Shown in pieces: positions 8,135 through 17,713 of a stretch of 60,307 bases of DNA. Below the pieces are notes generated by a model. The model ran no database searches and was not told where the DNA came from. It was given only the letters and a program-made list of their open reading frames with translations. The position numbers were made by a program, and so were the translations under genes. Origin of the DNA: Phycisphaeraceae bacterium (lineage in GTDB: Bacteria > Planctomycetota > Phycisphaerae > Phycisphaerales > UBA1924); assembly GCA_007693965.1 (NCBI GenBank), contig RECQ01000027.1, forward strand, positions 1-60,307, given 5' to 3'. Positions within the stretch are counted from its first letter, which is position 1. Each line of letters begins with the position of its first letter.

Positions 8135-10741
8135 ATGCAAGTGCCCGGCGAGAGCGATGAACTTCCCACTTCGCAGACGGCGCCGCCTGGAGCCCCGGGC
8201 GCCTCGGAAGCCCACGACGCGGCGCCCCCTCCGTCTCAAATCGGCAAGTATGTGATCGAGCGCGAAATCGGGCGTGGGGGAATGGGATCGGTCTATCTCG
8301 GGGTGCGCGACGAGGGCGGCTTCAAGCGGCTCGTGGCCATCAAGGTTGTGCGCCGCGGAATGGACACCGAGGACATCATCCGGCGCTTCGAGCTGGAGCG
8401 GCAGCTTCTGGCGGCGCTGAATCATCCAAACATCGCGCGCTTCTACGAGGGCGGCGTCACCGAGGACGGGCGCCCCTATTTCGTCATGGAGCACATCGAG
8501 GGCCGGCCCCTCGATCGCTACTGCGAATCGAACCGCCTCAGCGTCAACGAACGGCTGGAGTTGTTCCGCAATATCTGCCTCGCCGTCCATCACGCCCACC
8601 AGAATCTCGTCGTTCACCGCGACATCAAGCCGGGCAACATCCTGGTCACGAAGGAGGGCGTGCCCAAGCTCGTCGATTTCGGCATCGCCAAGCTGCTCAA
8701 CCCCGGCCTCTCCGCCCGCAATCCCCTGCCAACGATGCCGGACTTGCGCCTGCTGACGCCGGAATACGCCAGCCCGGAGCAGGTGCGCGGCGAGCCGATC
8801 ACGACGGCCAGCGACGTGTATTCACTCGGCGTCGTGCTCTACGAGACGCTCACGGGCCGTCGCCCGTACACACTGCGAGCGCGGTCACTGCACGAGATCG
8901 AGCGGACCGTCTGCGACATGGTCCCTGAGCGCCCGAGCCAGATGGCCACCCGCTGGCCCGCAAAGCAGCCGGACGCGCAGGTGGCTCAGCTGGAGAAGTC
9001 GTCATCGATCGTCGGCCGTGAAGGAGGGCCGCACCGTTTGCGCAAGCGTCTCGCCGGCGACATCGACAACATCATCATGATGGCGCTGCGCAAGGAGCCT
9101 CACAGGCGATACGCCTCGGCGGAGCAACTCGGCGAGGACATCCGGCGCCATCTGAACAACCTGCCGGTGTTGGCTCGCTCGGACTCGCGCTGGCATCACA
9201 TGTCGAAGTTCGTCAAGCGGAACAAGCTGGGAATCGGCGCGGCGGCGGCGATCGCACTGCTGCTCTTCGTCGGCTCCGGCGCCACGGCGTGGCAGGCGCA
9301 CAAAGCGGAGCTGGCGCGGCGCGATGCGGAGATGGAGCGAGAACGCGCGGAGCGGCGGTTCGAGCAGGTGCGCGAACTGGCCCACACTTTCATGTTCGAC
9401 TTTCACGACGCGATCCATCCCCTGGCGGGCTCGACGCAGGCGCGAGAGCTGCTCGCGAGCACGGCGCTGGTGTATCTTGACAGCCTGTCGCGCGATGCGG
9501 CGGGCGACGCGGACCTGCGCAGGGAGCTGGCGTCGGGCTACGAGCGCGTCGGCGACGTGCTTGGGCGCATGCGCACGGGCAACATCGGGGATCTGTCGCG
9601 GGCGAGAGAGAGTTATGAGCAGGCGCTGCGTCTGCGCACGGAGCTTGCAAGAGAGCGACCGGAAGATGTAGGAGTGCGGGCCGGGCTTTCGAATATCCAC
9701 ATGCGGATGGGGGATCTGCTGAGCCAACTGGGGGACTCGTTGGGATCGCTGGAGCATTTCCGGAAGGCTCTGCGCATCCGGGAGGAGCTTTCTGATCAGT
9801 CGCCGGGGAACTCGCCACTGCGGCGCGGCGTGGCGGTGACGCTTCAGTCCGTGGGGGACGCGCTGATGCGCACGGGGGACTACGATGGGGCGGAGATTCA
9901 CTATGAACGGTCGGTGTCGATCCGGCAGTCGCTTCTGGACGAGCGTCCCGCGGATCTGGACGTGAACCAACTGCGTCGGGATCTTTCGACAGCGCATCTG
10001 CGGCTGGGGCACTTCATGGAGCTCGCGCAGTGCGATGAGGAGCGCGCGCTGCCGCACTATCGGGCGGCGCTGCGGCTTGGACTTGAGCTGCTGGAGGCAT
10101 CGCCGCAGAGCGCCTGGGCACACCGGCGCGTGATGCGCGCGCATGATTATCTGGCGCGGACGCTTCTATCACTGGGGAGGCATGACGAGGCGGAGCGGCA
10201 CGTGGGGGAGATCATGCGCATCGCGGCGGCGCTGCATGAATCCGACCCTGCAAGCGTTCAGTCGATCCGGGATCTGCTGCTGGCGCGGGAGACGACGGGG
10301 CTGGCGGCGCTGGCTCTCGGGAATGCGGAGGAGGCACTGGAGGGCTTCCGTGAGCAACGCGGATTGGCGGAGCGGATGCTGGACCAGGATCCGCTGAGCG
10401 CTGAGGCGCGCCGGCGCCTGCGCCAAGCCGACATGCGCATCGGGGAAGCGCTGCTGGCGCTTGGCCGTTGGGAGGAGACGGCGGATGAACTGCGGGAGGC
10501 GCTTCGAGGGTTTGAACGGCTGGCGGAGTCGGATCCGGGCGACATCGAGGTGAAACGGGAGATCGCGGGCGCGCTCAGGCTGCTGGGGAACGCGCTGGCG
10601 TCCAGCGGTGACCGGGCGGGGGCGACAGCAATGTATGAGCGGTCGCTGGAGACGCTGCGGGATATGGAGATCACCGCGGACGACCCGTGCGCGGTGCGAA
10701 ATGCGATCGCGGAACTGGAGAGGCTGCTGGCGGAATCGTGA
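8135..10741 (+). CDS. PknB-type Ser/Thr kinase with transmembrane helix and TPR C-terminus
   Basis: The 868-residue protein is a canonical planctomycete kinase. The kinase domain spans about 37-345 with GRGGMGSV (46-53), catalytic K70, HRDIKPGN (161-168), DFG (181-183) and the TPEYASPEQ activation segment. A single transmembrane helix lies at about 365-385, followed by a charged coiled-coil-like stretch and several degenerate TPRs to the C-terminus (…YEQALRLRTEL, HFRKALRIREEL). All catalytic residues are present, so an active signalling kinase is expected. The ATG at 8135 is supported by CAGGAG six bases upstream. In planctomycetes such kinases often sit beside ECF sigma genes; no intact one is here, but a broken ECF gene lies at 57.3-57.9 kb. 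Partner and stimulus are unknown. Confidence 0.93.
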   Translation: MQVPGESDELPTSQTAPPGAPGASEAHDAAPPPSQIGKYVIEREIGRGGMGSVYLGVRDEGGFKRLVAIKVVRRGMDTEDIIRRFELERQLLAALNHPNIARFYEGGVTEDGRPYFVMEHIEGRPLDRYCESNRLSVNERLELFRNICLAVHHAHQNLVVHRDIKPGNILVTKEGVPKLVDFGIAKLLNPGLSARNPLPTMPDLRLLTPEYASPEQVRGEPITTASDVYSLGVVLYETLTGRRPYTLRARSLHEIERTVCDMVPERPSQMATRWPAKQPDAQVAQLEKSSSIVGREGGPHRLRKRLAGDIDNIIMMALRKEPHRRYASAEQLGEDIRRHLNNLPVLARSDSRWHHMSKFVKRNKLGIGAAAAIALLLFVGSGATAWQAHKAELARRDAEMERERAERRFEQVRELAHTFMFDFHDAIHPLAGSTQARELLASTALVYLDSLSRDAAGDADLRRELASGYERVGDVLGRMRTGNIGDLSRARESYEQALRLRTELARERPEDVGVRAGLSNIHMRMGDLLSQLGDSLGSLEHFRKALRIREELSDQSPGNSPLRRGVAVTLQSVGDALMRTGDYDGAEIHYERSVSIRQSLLDERPADLDVNQLRRDLSTAHLRLGHFMELAQCDEERALPHYRAALRLGLELLEASPQSAWAHRRVMRAHDYLARTLLSLGRHDEAERHVGEIMRIAAALHESDPASVQSIRDLLLARETTGLAALALGNAEEALEGFREQRGLAERMLDQDPLSAEARRRLRQADMRIGEALLALGRWEETADELREALRGFERLAESDPGDIEVKREIAGALRLLGNALASSGDRAGATAMYERSLETLRDMEITADDPCAVRNAIAELERLLAES

Positions 10742-11024
10742 GGTGGTGTTGTGCCCTGCGCCGGCCAGAGCCTTTCTTGGAAGTGGACGTGAGACACGTG
10801 AGGATTTACTTTTTCTTTCTTCGAACGAAATGAGTCTGATTTCGGGCGAATCTTGTGTAAAATAGCGGCTTTGTGCCGCTCCCGTTCAGCTTGCTTTGCG
10901 GATATATATCTCTCAATTTGCGAGCCGCACGATGGCTCGAGCGCTGATAGCGTTGGGCGTTGAGCATCGCCGGGAGTGAAGCGTATAGATAGAAGGCGGA
11001 CGAATTCAGAACAGGAGAATGGGG
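10742..11024. other. Intergenic region with hairpin at 10864-10880
   Basis: About 280 bp that is markedly richer in A/T than the flanking genes. AGCGGC/GCCGCT (10864-10880) makes a 6-bp hairpin next to a TAAAATA tract; it lacks a T-run on the plus strand. No small gene is apparent. A promoter for the downstream secreted protein probably lies here. Confidence 0.35.
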
Positions 11025-14000
11025 ATGACGAGGAACCGAGTCAGGACGCTGCTGGCGCTGAGTCTGGTGATGTCGTGGGCCGCGGGAGAGTCGGCGCAGG
11101 GTGGGGGCGGCGTTCGCGACGGCTTGACGCCGGGCGAATTCGAAAGCAATGTGTTTTCCGCTGAGGATATTTCAAACCCCGTGGTGGCGGCGCCGCTGCC
11201 GCCGGAAGATCGCGTCAATTCGTCGGCTGCAATTGCAGACTCTCTGACCGCGGTTCAGGCTGCGGGGCTTGACAGCGCGACGGTGCAATTCGACCAGCTT
11301 CCACTAAACGGGCGTCATCCTGGCGGCGGGTATGCGCATCTGCAGTGGGGTGAATCGACCGAGCTAGAGACGCCGGCGGGCAACGTGTACATACAGGGGA
11401 CCATCGTTTACAGCGAGAATTTTGAGGACTTCTCCCTTGGGCCGATCAGCGGGCAGTCCGGGTGGACCGGCTCCGGGATCATCGAGGAGACGAGTTTCAC
11501 CGGATTCGGCGAGAGAACCGCGGTCAGAGAGTTCTTTGGACCCGCCCCGAACACGCTCGGCATGCGCAGCCCGTTGTTTCCCGACGTCATCGGCAGCCTG
11601 TCGCTTGATGTCGTGATCGAGGGCGCCGGCGCCAGGCATGCAATTACGCCCATCGACTTCTCATTCCCCCTCGTCAACACGCGCCTTGTGTTCGAGCCGA
11701 ACGGGGAGATCGTCGCGCTCCAGCTGGATCCAGAGTCGGGATCCGGCGTCTTCGAACCGACGACAGGATCCTGGAAATCGGGAGAGGTCAACAGGTTCAC
11801 CTTCGAGATCGGACACCAGGGCTCGCTCACCATCCGACAGAACGGCCCTGTGATCTTCGAGGGCACGGATGTCGTTTCCGATAGTCTCGGCTACACGATC
11901 GGAATGAATCGTCTTAACATCGAACACTTCGACGTGACCGGATCGACGTCGGTCTACATCGACAACATCGAGGCTGTGCGATTGATCGACGCTCGCTTGT
12001 ATGTCGATCACCAGTCGCCGGCGCCTCCCGGCGAGCGCGACGGGCTCTCCTGGGACACGGCCTTCGTCTCGCTCGAAGACGCTCTGAGCGCGGCGGCCCT
12101 GCCGGGGGTCCAGACGCGACAGATCTGGATCGCAGCCGGCAGATACGTTCCCGAGAACCTGCTGGACGGGGGCGACCCGCGTTCGGCCACGTTTCTCGTG
12201 CCCCCCGGCGTTCAGCTCATCGGCGGATTCGCGGGAGGCGAAACCAACTATTCGCAGCGCGACCCGGCGTCGAACCCCGTGATCCTCAACGGCGATCTTC
12301 TCAGCGACGACGGACCCAACTTCGAGAACCGCGAGGACAACGCCTACAGCGTCGTGACGATTCTGGGCGATCCGAAGGTTGAGCACCCGGAGGCCCTGCT
12401 GGATTCGCTGGCAATCCGGGGCGGAAACGCAAACGGCGCAGCGCCCTGGAATACGGGCGGAGGTGTGCGGATGGAGCATGCCGACGCGCAGATGCGCGAT
12501 GTGCGGATTGTGGACTGCTCCGCGGCGTCGGGCGGAGGGATGTCTTTGATGAGCGACTCGGCCGCGCGGTTTTTGTCGGGTGAGATCAGCGGGTGCCGTG
12601 CGACCGGCGACGGCGGCGGCGTGCTGGCGGTGGATTCATGGATGCGGCTGTCGCGAAGCGTGGTCGCGCACAATCGCGCGGTCACGGGGTCGGGCGGGGG
12701 CGTCCACTTCAGCGGCGCTGCGCCTGATGGAACGAGATTGATTGACCGGACGCTGTTCCACAACAATCGCGCTGCGGGGCCCGGCGGCGGGGCGGCTGCG
12801 GGAGACACACGGATCGTGAACTGCACGTTCGCCGCGAACCGGGCGTCGAGGGGCGCGGGCGTTCACATTCTCGGAGGGGATCTGGCCCAACTGCACAACT
12901 CGATCGTGTATCACAACAGGGCGACAAACGTCTCGGGCAGGTCGGCGCAGGTTTCCTTCGGAACGCCGCTCATGGGTGGGAACAACGCGATCGACATCCG
13001 ATTCAACTGCATTCAGAATCTGGATTCGTTCACCGATGCCCCGACAACGCCGATCCTGGGGAACAACATCGCGGCGAATCCGATTCTGACGGACCATCTC
13101 GGGGAGGACTTCCAGCTCTTTCCCGGTTCACCGTGCATTGATGCGGGCTCGAATTCGCTCCAGGTGTCGGACGATATATCGCCAGTCTCGGATCAGTCGA
13201 CGCCGAACACGGGGGAGGGCTCGCCGCCGATCGTGGATATGGGGCATCATGAGTTCGATCCGTCGGCCGACGGCGCGCCGCGGATCTGGACCAGGCCGGA
13301 GGGAGGCTCGCTGCAAAACCCGGGCGGCGGTCTTCCAATCCCCGGGGTTGGCTGGTGGCCTGCCAACCCCGCGCCCGACGCGGAGGGGCACGGGGTTTTT
13401 CAGATCGATGGCGCGTACTCGGTCGGGCCGGAGACCGCCGACTTCACGACGGGGCGGCTGACCTTCGTTCGCGGTGACGTGACCATCGACACTTCCGATG
13501 TCTCTTCCATCGTGGGTCTTTTCGCGCCGCAGGAAAGCCTCGCGGTGGGCTACTGGGCCGGGGAGAGCGCAACGGTGCGGATCGAAGGTGAAAGCGTGAT
13601 CGTTGAGGAAGCGGTGATCGGGCGCGATCCGGGCTCGTTCGGGGAGTTGATCGTGTCGCCGGACGCCTTGTTGCAGGCAGAGATGACGCGCATCGTCTCG
13701 GGCCGGCACCATCTTGAGGATCCGACCACGCTTCTGATGGGTCAGGTCGTCGTGGAGCGCAATGGGACGCTGTCGGGGTCCGGCGAAATTTTCTTCGATT
13801 CGCCGAACGGCGTGGTGGAGAACAAGGGAATCGTGGCGCCGGGCGACGGCTCAGGGACTGGCTCGCTGACGCTGAGCAACCTGGATTACGTTCAAAAAAG
13901 CTCCGGCTCACTTTCGATCGACATCGCATCGCCGACCGAGAATTCGAGCCTGGTTCTTGATGGGCTGGACGCCGAACTCAGCGGTTCGCTGCTGCTGAAC

Positions 14001-15593
14001 TTCGTCGGGGGTTACGTGCCCACGGTCGGCGCGACATTCGAGCTCATCACGCTTCCGAACGTAAACTCTCTGGTGCAAGGGGTATTCAGTGCGATTCATG
14101 TGAGCGGCCTGCCTGCCGGGCTGGGCGTAGAGATCGAGTACCCAGTCCTGAGGGGAATGCAGGCGCAGGCCGTCACGGTCACGGTCATTCAGGTCGCTTC
14201 GCCCGCGGTCGATTTCGAGGAGTTTGAGTCGTTCGACGTTCCCGGCATGCCTGCGGCGGGCGCGCTCATCGATGTGAACGGCGACGGGAGGCTCGACCTG
14301 ATCGTCGTCGTCCCGGATCAGGACGATCCCGAGAATAGCCCCGGCGTCGCCGCCGTCTTGCTCAATCAGGGAACGACGAACGGAGACTGGGACGGCTTCG
14401 AGCTTGAAGCGATCTTCCCCGTCGGCGCCAATCCCGTCGCAATCGCCGTCGCCGACTTCGACAACGCCGACGGACCGGACATCGCCGTCGCGAACCGGGG
14501 GGATGACAGTCTCTCCGTCCTGCTCAACCAGGGCGTGGACGGGATGGGCGCGTGGCTCGGCTTCTCGGGCGCGATCGACATCCCGGTGTTGAATGCGCCG
14601 CGCGATGTGGCCGCGGCGGATTTCGACGGCGATGGGCTCGTCGACCTGGCCGTGAGCGGTCTTGACGACAACGGCGAGGGCGCTCTCATGATCCTGACCA
14701 ACTTGGGGCTGTCCCGCAGCGCCCGGGGGACCAGCTTCAGCCCGACCCAGACACTCGTCGTCGGGATCGGCTCGGGCACGATCAACCCCATGGACACGGA
14801 CGGGGACAAAGACCCCGACATCCCGACGGACATACTCGCGGCGGAGGAGGGCTCCAATGAGGTCGTGCAGTTCGCCAACGTGGACCTCACGGGCATGTTC
14901 GCCGAAGAAGCCAGGCTTGAGGTCGGCTCCGAGCCCAGCGACATCGTTGACGGCGATCTGAGTGGAAACGGATTTCCCGACGTCGTGGTGTCGAACTTCA
15001 ACGACGGCACATTGTCGGTGCTGGAGAACAACGGGGACGGGACCTTCGCCTCCGCGATCACGCTACCCGTCGGGCCGGAGCCCGTCTCTGTGGCGCTCGC
15101 CGATGTCGACGGCGAGGGTGCGCTGCCCGGGCATCATCCCAACCTCGACATACTCGCCATCGCAAACAACGATGAGGGGCGGCCCGTGCTCAAGCTGCTC
15201 CGCAATATTCGCGGCCAAGAGATCGGGCTCTTCTTTGCTCCGGTCGAAGAGCTTGACGCCGAAACCTGGCCCGTGCAGGTTCTGGTGGGCGATCTGACCG
15301 GAAACGACAAGTCCGATATCGTGACCATCAACGCCGATCCAGACCCGCCACCAAAGAAAAAGGCGCTGGAAGACGTCACGGTGTTTCTCAACCTCGGCGG
15401 CTTCACGCTGGGCGATCTGAACGGCGACGGAAGCGTCGGCTCCGCCGACCTCGCCATCCTCCTCGGCAGCTGGGGCGTGTGCCCTCCAGAGCCCAAGCCC
15501 TGCCCGGCGGACATCAGCGGCGACGGAAGCGTGGGATCTGCGGATCTGGCCACTTTGCTGGGCAACTGGGGGAATAGCAGCGAGTCGCGCTGA
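11025..15593 (+). CDS. Giant secreted beta-helix / FG-GAP repeat protein with dockerin-like C-terminus
   Basis: The 1522-residue exported protein has a signal peptide at residues 1-26. It continues with a jelly-roll-like segment (ENFEDFSLGPISGQSGWTG), then a right-handed parallel beta-helix region (about 330-740) opened by the motif GLSWDTAFVSLEDAL and IWIAAGRYVP typical of polymorphic-outer-membrane-like proteins. FG-GAP/VCBS-type repeats (DVNGDGRLDLIVV, DFDGDGLVDLAVSG, DLSGNGFPDVVVSN) cover about 1080-1460. The end carries two copies of GDGSVGSADLA.LLG.WG, the calcium-binding dockerin-like pair common on secreted Phycisphaerae proteins. A cell-surface or extracellular binding role is likely; no enzyme active site is recognised. 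The second of two close ATGs (11025) is chosen because AGGAG is 7 bp upstream of it. Confidence 0.9.
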   Translation: MTRNRVRTLLALSLVMSWAAGESAQGGGGVRDGLTPGEFESNVFSAEDISNPVVAAPLPPEDRVNSSAAIADSLTAVQAAGLDSATVQFDQLPLNGRHPGGGYAHLQWGESTELETPAGNVYIQGTIVYSENFEDFSLGPISGQSGWTGSGIIEETSFTGFGERTAVREFFGPAPNTLGMRSPLFPDVIGSLSLDVVIEGAGARHAITPIDFSFPLVNTRLVFEPNGEIVALQLDPESGSGVFEPTTGSWKSGEVNRFTFEIGHQGSLTIRQNGPVIFEGTDVVSDSLGYTIGMNRLNIEHFDVTGSTSVYIDNIEAVRLIDARLYVDHQSPAPPGERDGLSWDTAFVSLEDALSAAALPGVQTRQIWIAAGRYVPENLLDGGDPRSATFLVPPGVQLIGGFAGGETNYSQRDPASNPVILNGDLLSDDGPNFENREDNAYSVVTILGDPKVEHPEALLDSLAIRGGNANGAAPWNTGGGVRMEHADAQMRDVRIVDCSAASGGGMSLMSDSAARFLSGEISGCRATGDGGGVLAVDSWMRLSRSVVAHNRAVTGSGGGVHFSGAAPDGTRLIDRTLFHNNRAAGPGGGAAAGDTRIVNCTFAANRASRGAGVHILGGDLAQLHNSIVYHNRATNVSGRSAQVSFGTPLMGGNNAIDIRFNCIQNLDSFTDAPTTPILGNNIAANPILTDHLGEDFQLFPGSPCIDAGSNSLQVSDDISPVSDQSTPNTGEGSPPIVDMGHHEFDPSADGAPRIWTRPEGGSLQNPGGGLPIPGVGWWPANPAPDAEGHGVFQIDGAYSVGPETADFTTGRLTFVRGDVTIDTSDVSSIVGLFAPQESLAVGYWAGESATVRIEGESVIVEEAVIGRDPGSFGELIVSPDALLQAEMTRIVSGRHHLEDPTTLLMGQVVVERNGTLSGSGEIFFDSPNGVVENKGIVAPGDGSGTGSLTLSNLDYVQKSSGSLSIDIASPTENSSLVLDGLDAELSGSLLLNFVGGYVPTVGATFELITLPNVNSLVQGVFSAIHVSGLPAGLGVEIEYPVLRGMQAQAVTVTVIQVASPAVDFEEFESFDVPGMPAAGALIDVNGDGRLDLIVVVPDQDDPENSPGVAAVLLNQGTTNGDWDGFELEAIFPVGANPVAIAVADFDNADGPDIAVANRGDDSLSVLLNQGVDGMGAWLGFSGAIDIPVLNAPRDVAAADFDGDGLVDLAVSGLDDNGEGALMILTNLGLSRSARGTSFSPTQTLVVGIGSGTINPMDTDGDKDPDIPTDILAAEEGSNEVVQFANVDLTGMFAEEARLEVGSEPSDIVDGDLSGNGFPDVVVSNFNDGTLSVLENNGDGTFASAITLPVGPEPVSVALADVDGEGALPGHHPNLDILAIANNDEGRPVLKLLRNIRGQEIGLFFAPVEELDAETWPVQVLVGDLTGNDKSDIVTINADPDPPPKKKALEDVTVFLNLGGFTLGDLNGDGSVGSADLAILLGSWGVCPPEPKPCPADISGDGSVGSADLATLLGNWGNSSESR

Positions 15594-15851
15594 CCGGAGC
15601 GCGAATCTGATGTCCGAGGCCGCGGCGCCGTGATCGAGGGCTCTCTGTACCTCGGTGGTTCTGTGGATATGGTGGTGAACCCTGTCGCGATCGCTGCGCT
15701 CGCGTTTGAAAAACAGGCCAAATACTGCTCATGCCGGTGTCTGCAAGGCGGGCGTTAAGTGATCTGCCCGACGAGATGTGGACTCGCATTCGCATCGAGT
15801 TCTACAGCGATCCCACGAATGGTGTGTTCAAGAACTCGACGAGTAATCAAC

Positions 15852-16361
15852 ATGAGTTTCTATGCCCCGGCAGAGCCGCCGGCATGGACTGCCGAACAGC
15901 TCCTGCGGTCTGTTCCCGAGCGCTGGGCCGCCTTTGAACACGATGGCCTCACTTCCGTTGCGCAGCGCGCCCTATTGCTCCTGACCGCCTCCGGTCCTGT
16001 CGAGGGGCGTTTCGCCCTCCGCATCGAGATGGCCGGTCAGTCGGGCGCCATCGAAGCCGCCGCCGCCTCACCGTTCCGCGTTGCATGGGATGGGTCGGGC
16101 AAATGGCGATTCACCGAGCACGGCGTGATGGCTCGTGCGGATCTCAAGCCGGAGAGATTGCGGAAACTCAATCAGAAACAAATCAAGCTCCTCGCGCACT
16201 TCAATGAAGACACGCCGCTGCGGAAGATCTCCCACGAAGACGCTCCGCTCATCGTGCGAGAAGGAATGGGCGATGACCTTTCCGCAATTCGCCGTGAGCA
16301 GGTGGATCGGCCACAGCATCACGGTGAGCGATCGGCACTACACCAACGCCGTGCCCGATGA
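15852..16361 (+). CDS. Conserved planctomycete-type hypothetical protein, C-terminus replaced
   Basis: The first ~130 residues (SFYAPAEPPAWTAEQLL, then PERWAAFEHDGLTSVAQRALLLL and a WRFTEHGVMARADL strand) look like a genuine protein of the type found near integrases in planctomycete genomes, possibly winged-helix-like. From about 16240 the frame runs into an integrase fragment read in another frame, and the last ~40 residues (REQVDRPQHHGERSALHQ) have shadow-frame character. I read this as a gene truncated by recombination. No Shine-Dalgarno is evident before the ATG. Function unknown. Confidence 0.5.
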   Translation: MSFYAPAEPPAWTAEQLLRSVPERWAAFEHDGLTSVAQRALLLLTASGPVEGRFALRIEMAGQSGAIEAAAASPFRVAWDGSGKWRFTEHGVMARADLKPERLRKLNQKQIKLLAHFNEDTPLRKISHEDAPLIVREGMGDDLSAIRREQVDRPQHHGERSALHQRRAR

Positions 16362-16848
16362 ACTGCTCGACAAGGCCGCGAGCATGGCGGGCAGCGCGCA
16401 GCGAAATGCGCAGCGGAAGGCGCACGAAACGGGCGGAAATGGGGAGAATGACGAATGCGCCGCGAGCGCGGACGAGTCGCGCAATACGCGGAGTTTCCGC
16501 GAGTTGCGGGACATTTCCACAAGTCCCTGTAGTGGAAAGAAATGGAGCCGGGGGGATTCGAATCCCTGTGCGCGCTCGGTTTCTCCCGAGAACCACGCGA
16601 GTTCGCATAAGCGCGCAGCGCTAGGCGCAGCGCGCGGTGCACGGGGTGGGGAGTCGGGCGAAGATCCCGCCGGCGGAGCGGCCCACGACAGCACCAGTTC
16701 GCCCGTGTCCACGAGTGGCGCTTTCGGCGGGACCGAGGCGGGAGACCCCGACCTCGCCCGACTGGTGGCGGCGTGGGCGGGGCTTCCCGAGGCGGTCCGG
16801 CGGGGGATGGTGGCGATGGTGGAGGGACTAGGGAGTGAGGCGTACTGA
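16225..16848 (+). pseudogene. Tyrosine integrase, C-terminal remnant
   Basis: This frame begins without a start codon inside the preceding gene with LRSSCEKEWA, then FPQFAVSRWIGHS and HYTNAVPDELLDKAA. That is the last part of a tyrosine-recombinase catalytic domain: the H in WIGHS and the tyrosine of HYTN are conserved positions. The arm with the first catalytic arginine is missing, so it is inactive. The read-through tail includes KKWSRGDSNP and a C-terminal LARLVAAWAGLPEAVRRGMV typical of proteins in planctomycete integrative elements. It marks the left end of the mobile region that extends to about 25.4 kb. Confidence 0.7.
16543..16566 (-). other. tRNA 3'-end-like sequence, candidate attachment site
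   Basis: Read on the minus strand, GGGATTCGAATCCC followed by CCCGGCTCCA resembles the T-arm plus acceptor 3' end of a tRNA. No matching 5' acceptor (GGAGCCG) occurs within the next 90 bp, so there is no complete tRNA. Integrases of this type commonly use such sequences as att cores, and it lies inside the integrase remnant's tail. A second copy was not found in the window. Confidence 0.4.
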
Positions 16849-16855
16849 TCGGCAC

Positions 16856-17701
16856 TCACGCTGACGGTGGACCCAGCAGCCGCAATAACTCGCTGGCGAG
16901 CCAGTCGGCGTCCGCGTCCGGAGGACAGAGCGGATGCTCGCGCATCCTGATGCGTCCGAGCCCGTTCGCCGGCGCAAGGAGCTCTTCGATCACCCGAATC
17001 GCCACGAGGAGTCCGTCTTCGCCGGCGTGCCGGCGCGCGAGAGTATTCGCGACAGCGTCCTCGTCTTCGGTGAGCATCGCGACGATCCGGTAGAGGTCCA
17101 GGGCGTGATGCCGTCCCTCGTCCTTGTCCGCATCGTTGATTCGGTCGCGAAGGGCGCCGAGTTTCATCAGTGCATACGGGAACGCTTGCGGCACGAGCAC
17201 TTCGCTCGATCGGTCACCTGAAACGATCTTGATGCGACGCGGCTCATGCTCGACTCCGAGCGCGTCATCCGTCGCACGGGCGTGCAAACCCTTGGAGCCT
17301 GGCGGGCGCACACGCACCGCGTCGCGCTTCACCTTTGGTTCGAGCGGTCCAAGCGGCCCGACCATGATGTCCACGATCACATCGCGGCCATCGACGACCC
17401 GCTTGAACTTCATCCACTCGACGCCCGGGACGACTTCGAACCCGAGAGTGTCGAGCGCGCTGCGATGGCGGCTCATCGCCTCGGAGTCCAGAACGATTTC
17501 GGCCCGAAGCACAAGATCGATGTCTTGGGTCGTCCGAGCAGTCGGCCACCTTGACGACGGAAGGAGCGTGCGGGCGCCAGTGTCCTGCAGATGCCGCTGC
17601 TTAAGGTAGAGACCAAGCCCGCCGGCGAGCAGCAGATCGGCGCCGCCGCCAAGAGCCTCGTCGAGATCAATGACCGTCGTGATGAGTGGATCGACCGGCA
17701 T
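16856..17701 (-). CDS. AbiEii-like nucleotidyltransferase toxin of a type IV TA pair
   Basis: A 281-residue protein with the polymerase-beta-type nucleotidyltransferase signature: AGGLGLYLKQRH (GG at about 27-28), a following RTTQDIDL with the two metal-binding aspartates at 60 and 62, and downstream VIVDIMVGP providing a third acidic position. AbiEii-family proteins block growth by nucleotidyl transfer to RNA. It lies 12 bp downstream of, and in the same direction as, an AbiEi-like gene, which is the usual antitoxin-first order. Catalytic residues look intact. It could instead be a housekeeping MNT-like transferase, but the pairing favours a toxin. Confidence 0.75.
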   Translation of the reverse strand: MPVDPLITTVIDLDEALGGGADLLLAGGLGLYLKQRHLQDTGARTLLPSSRWPTARTTQDIDLVLRAEIVLDSEAMSRHRSALDTLGFEVVPGVEWMKFKRVVDGRDVIVDIMVGPLGPLEPKVKRDAVRVRPPGSKGLHARATDDALGVEHEPRRIKIVSGDRSSEVLVPQAFPYALMKLGALRDRINDADKDEGRHHALDLYRIVAMLTEDEDAVANTLARRHAGEDGLLVAIRVIEELLAPANGLGRIRMREHPLCPPDADADWLASELLRLLGPPSA

Positions 17702-17713
17702 GCTTCCGGGAGA

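Noticed and set aside
11019-11021. Start of the giant secreted protein at the first ATG (11019)
   Set aside because: AGGAG would be only one base away; the ATG at 11025 has proper spacing.
16543-16640. A complete tRNA on the minus strand at the integrase tail
   Set aside because: The T-arm and acceptor 3' strand are there, but no matching 5' acceptor or D-arm is found; kept only as a candidate att sequence.
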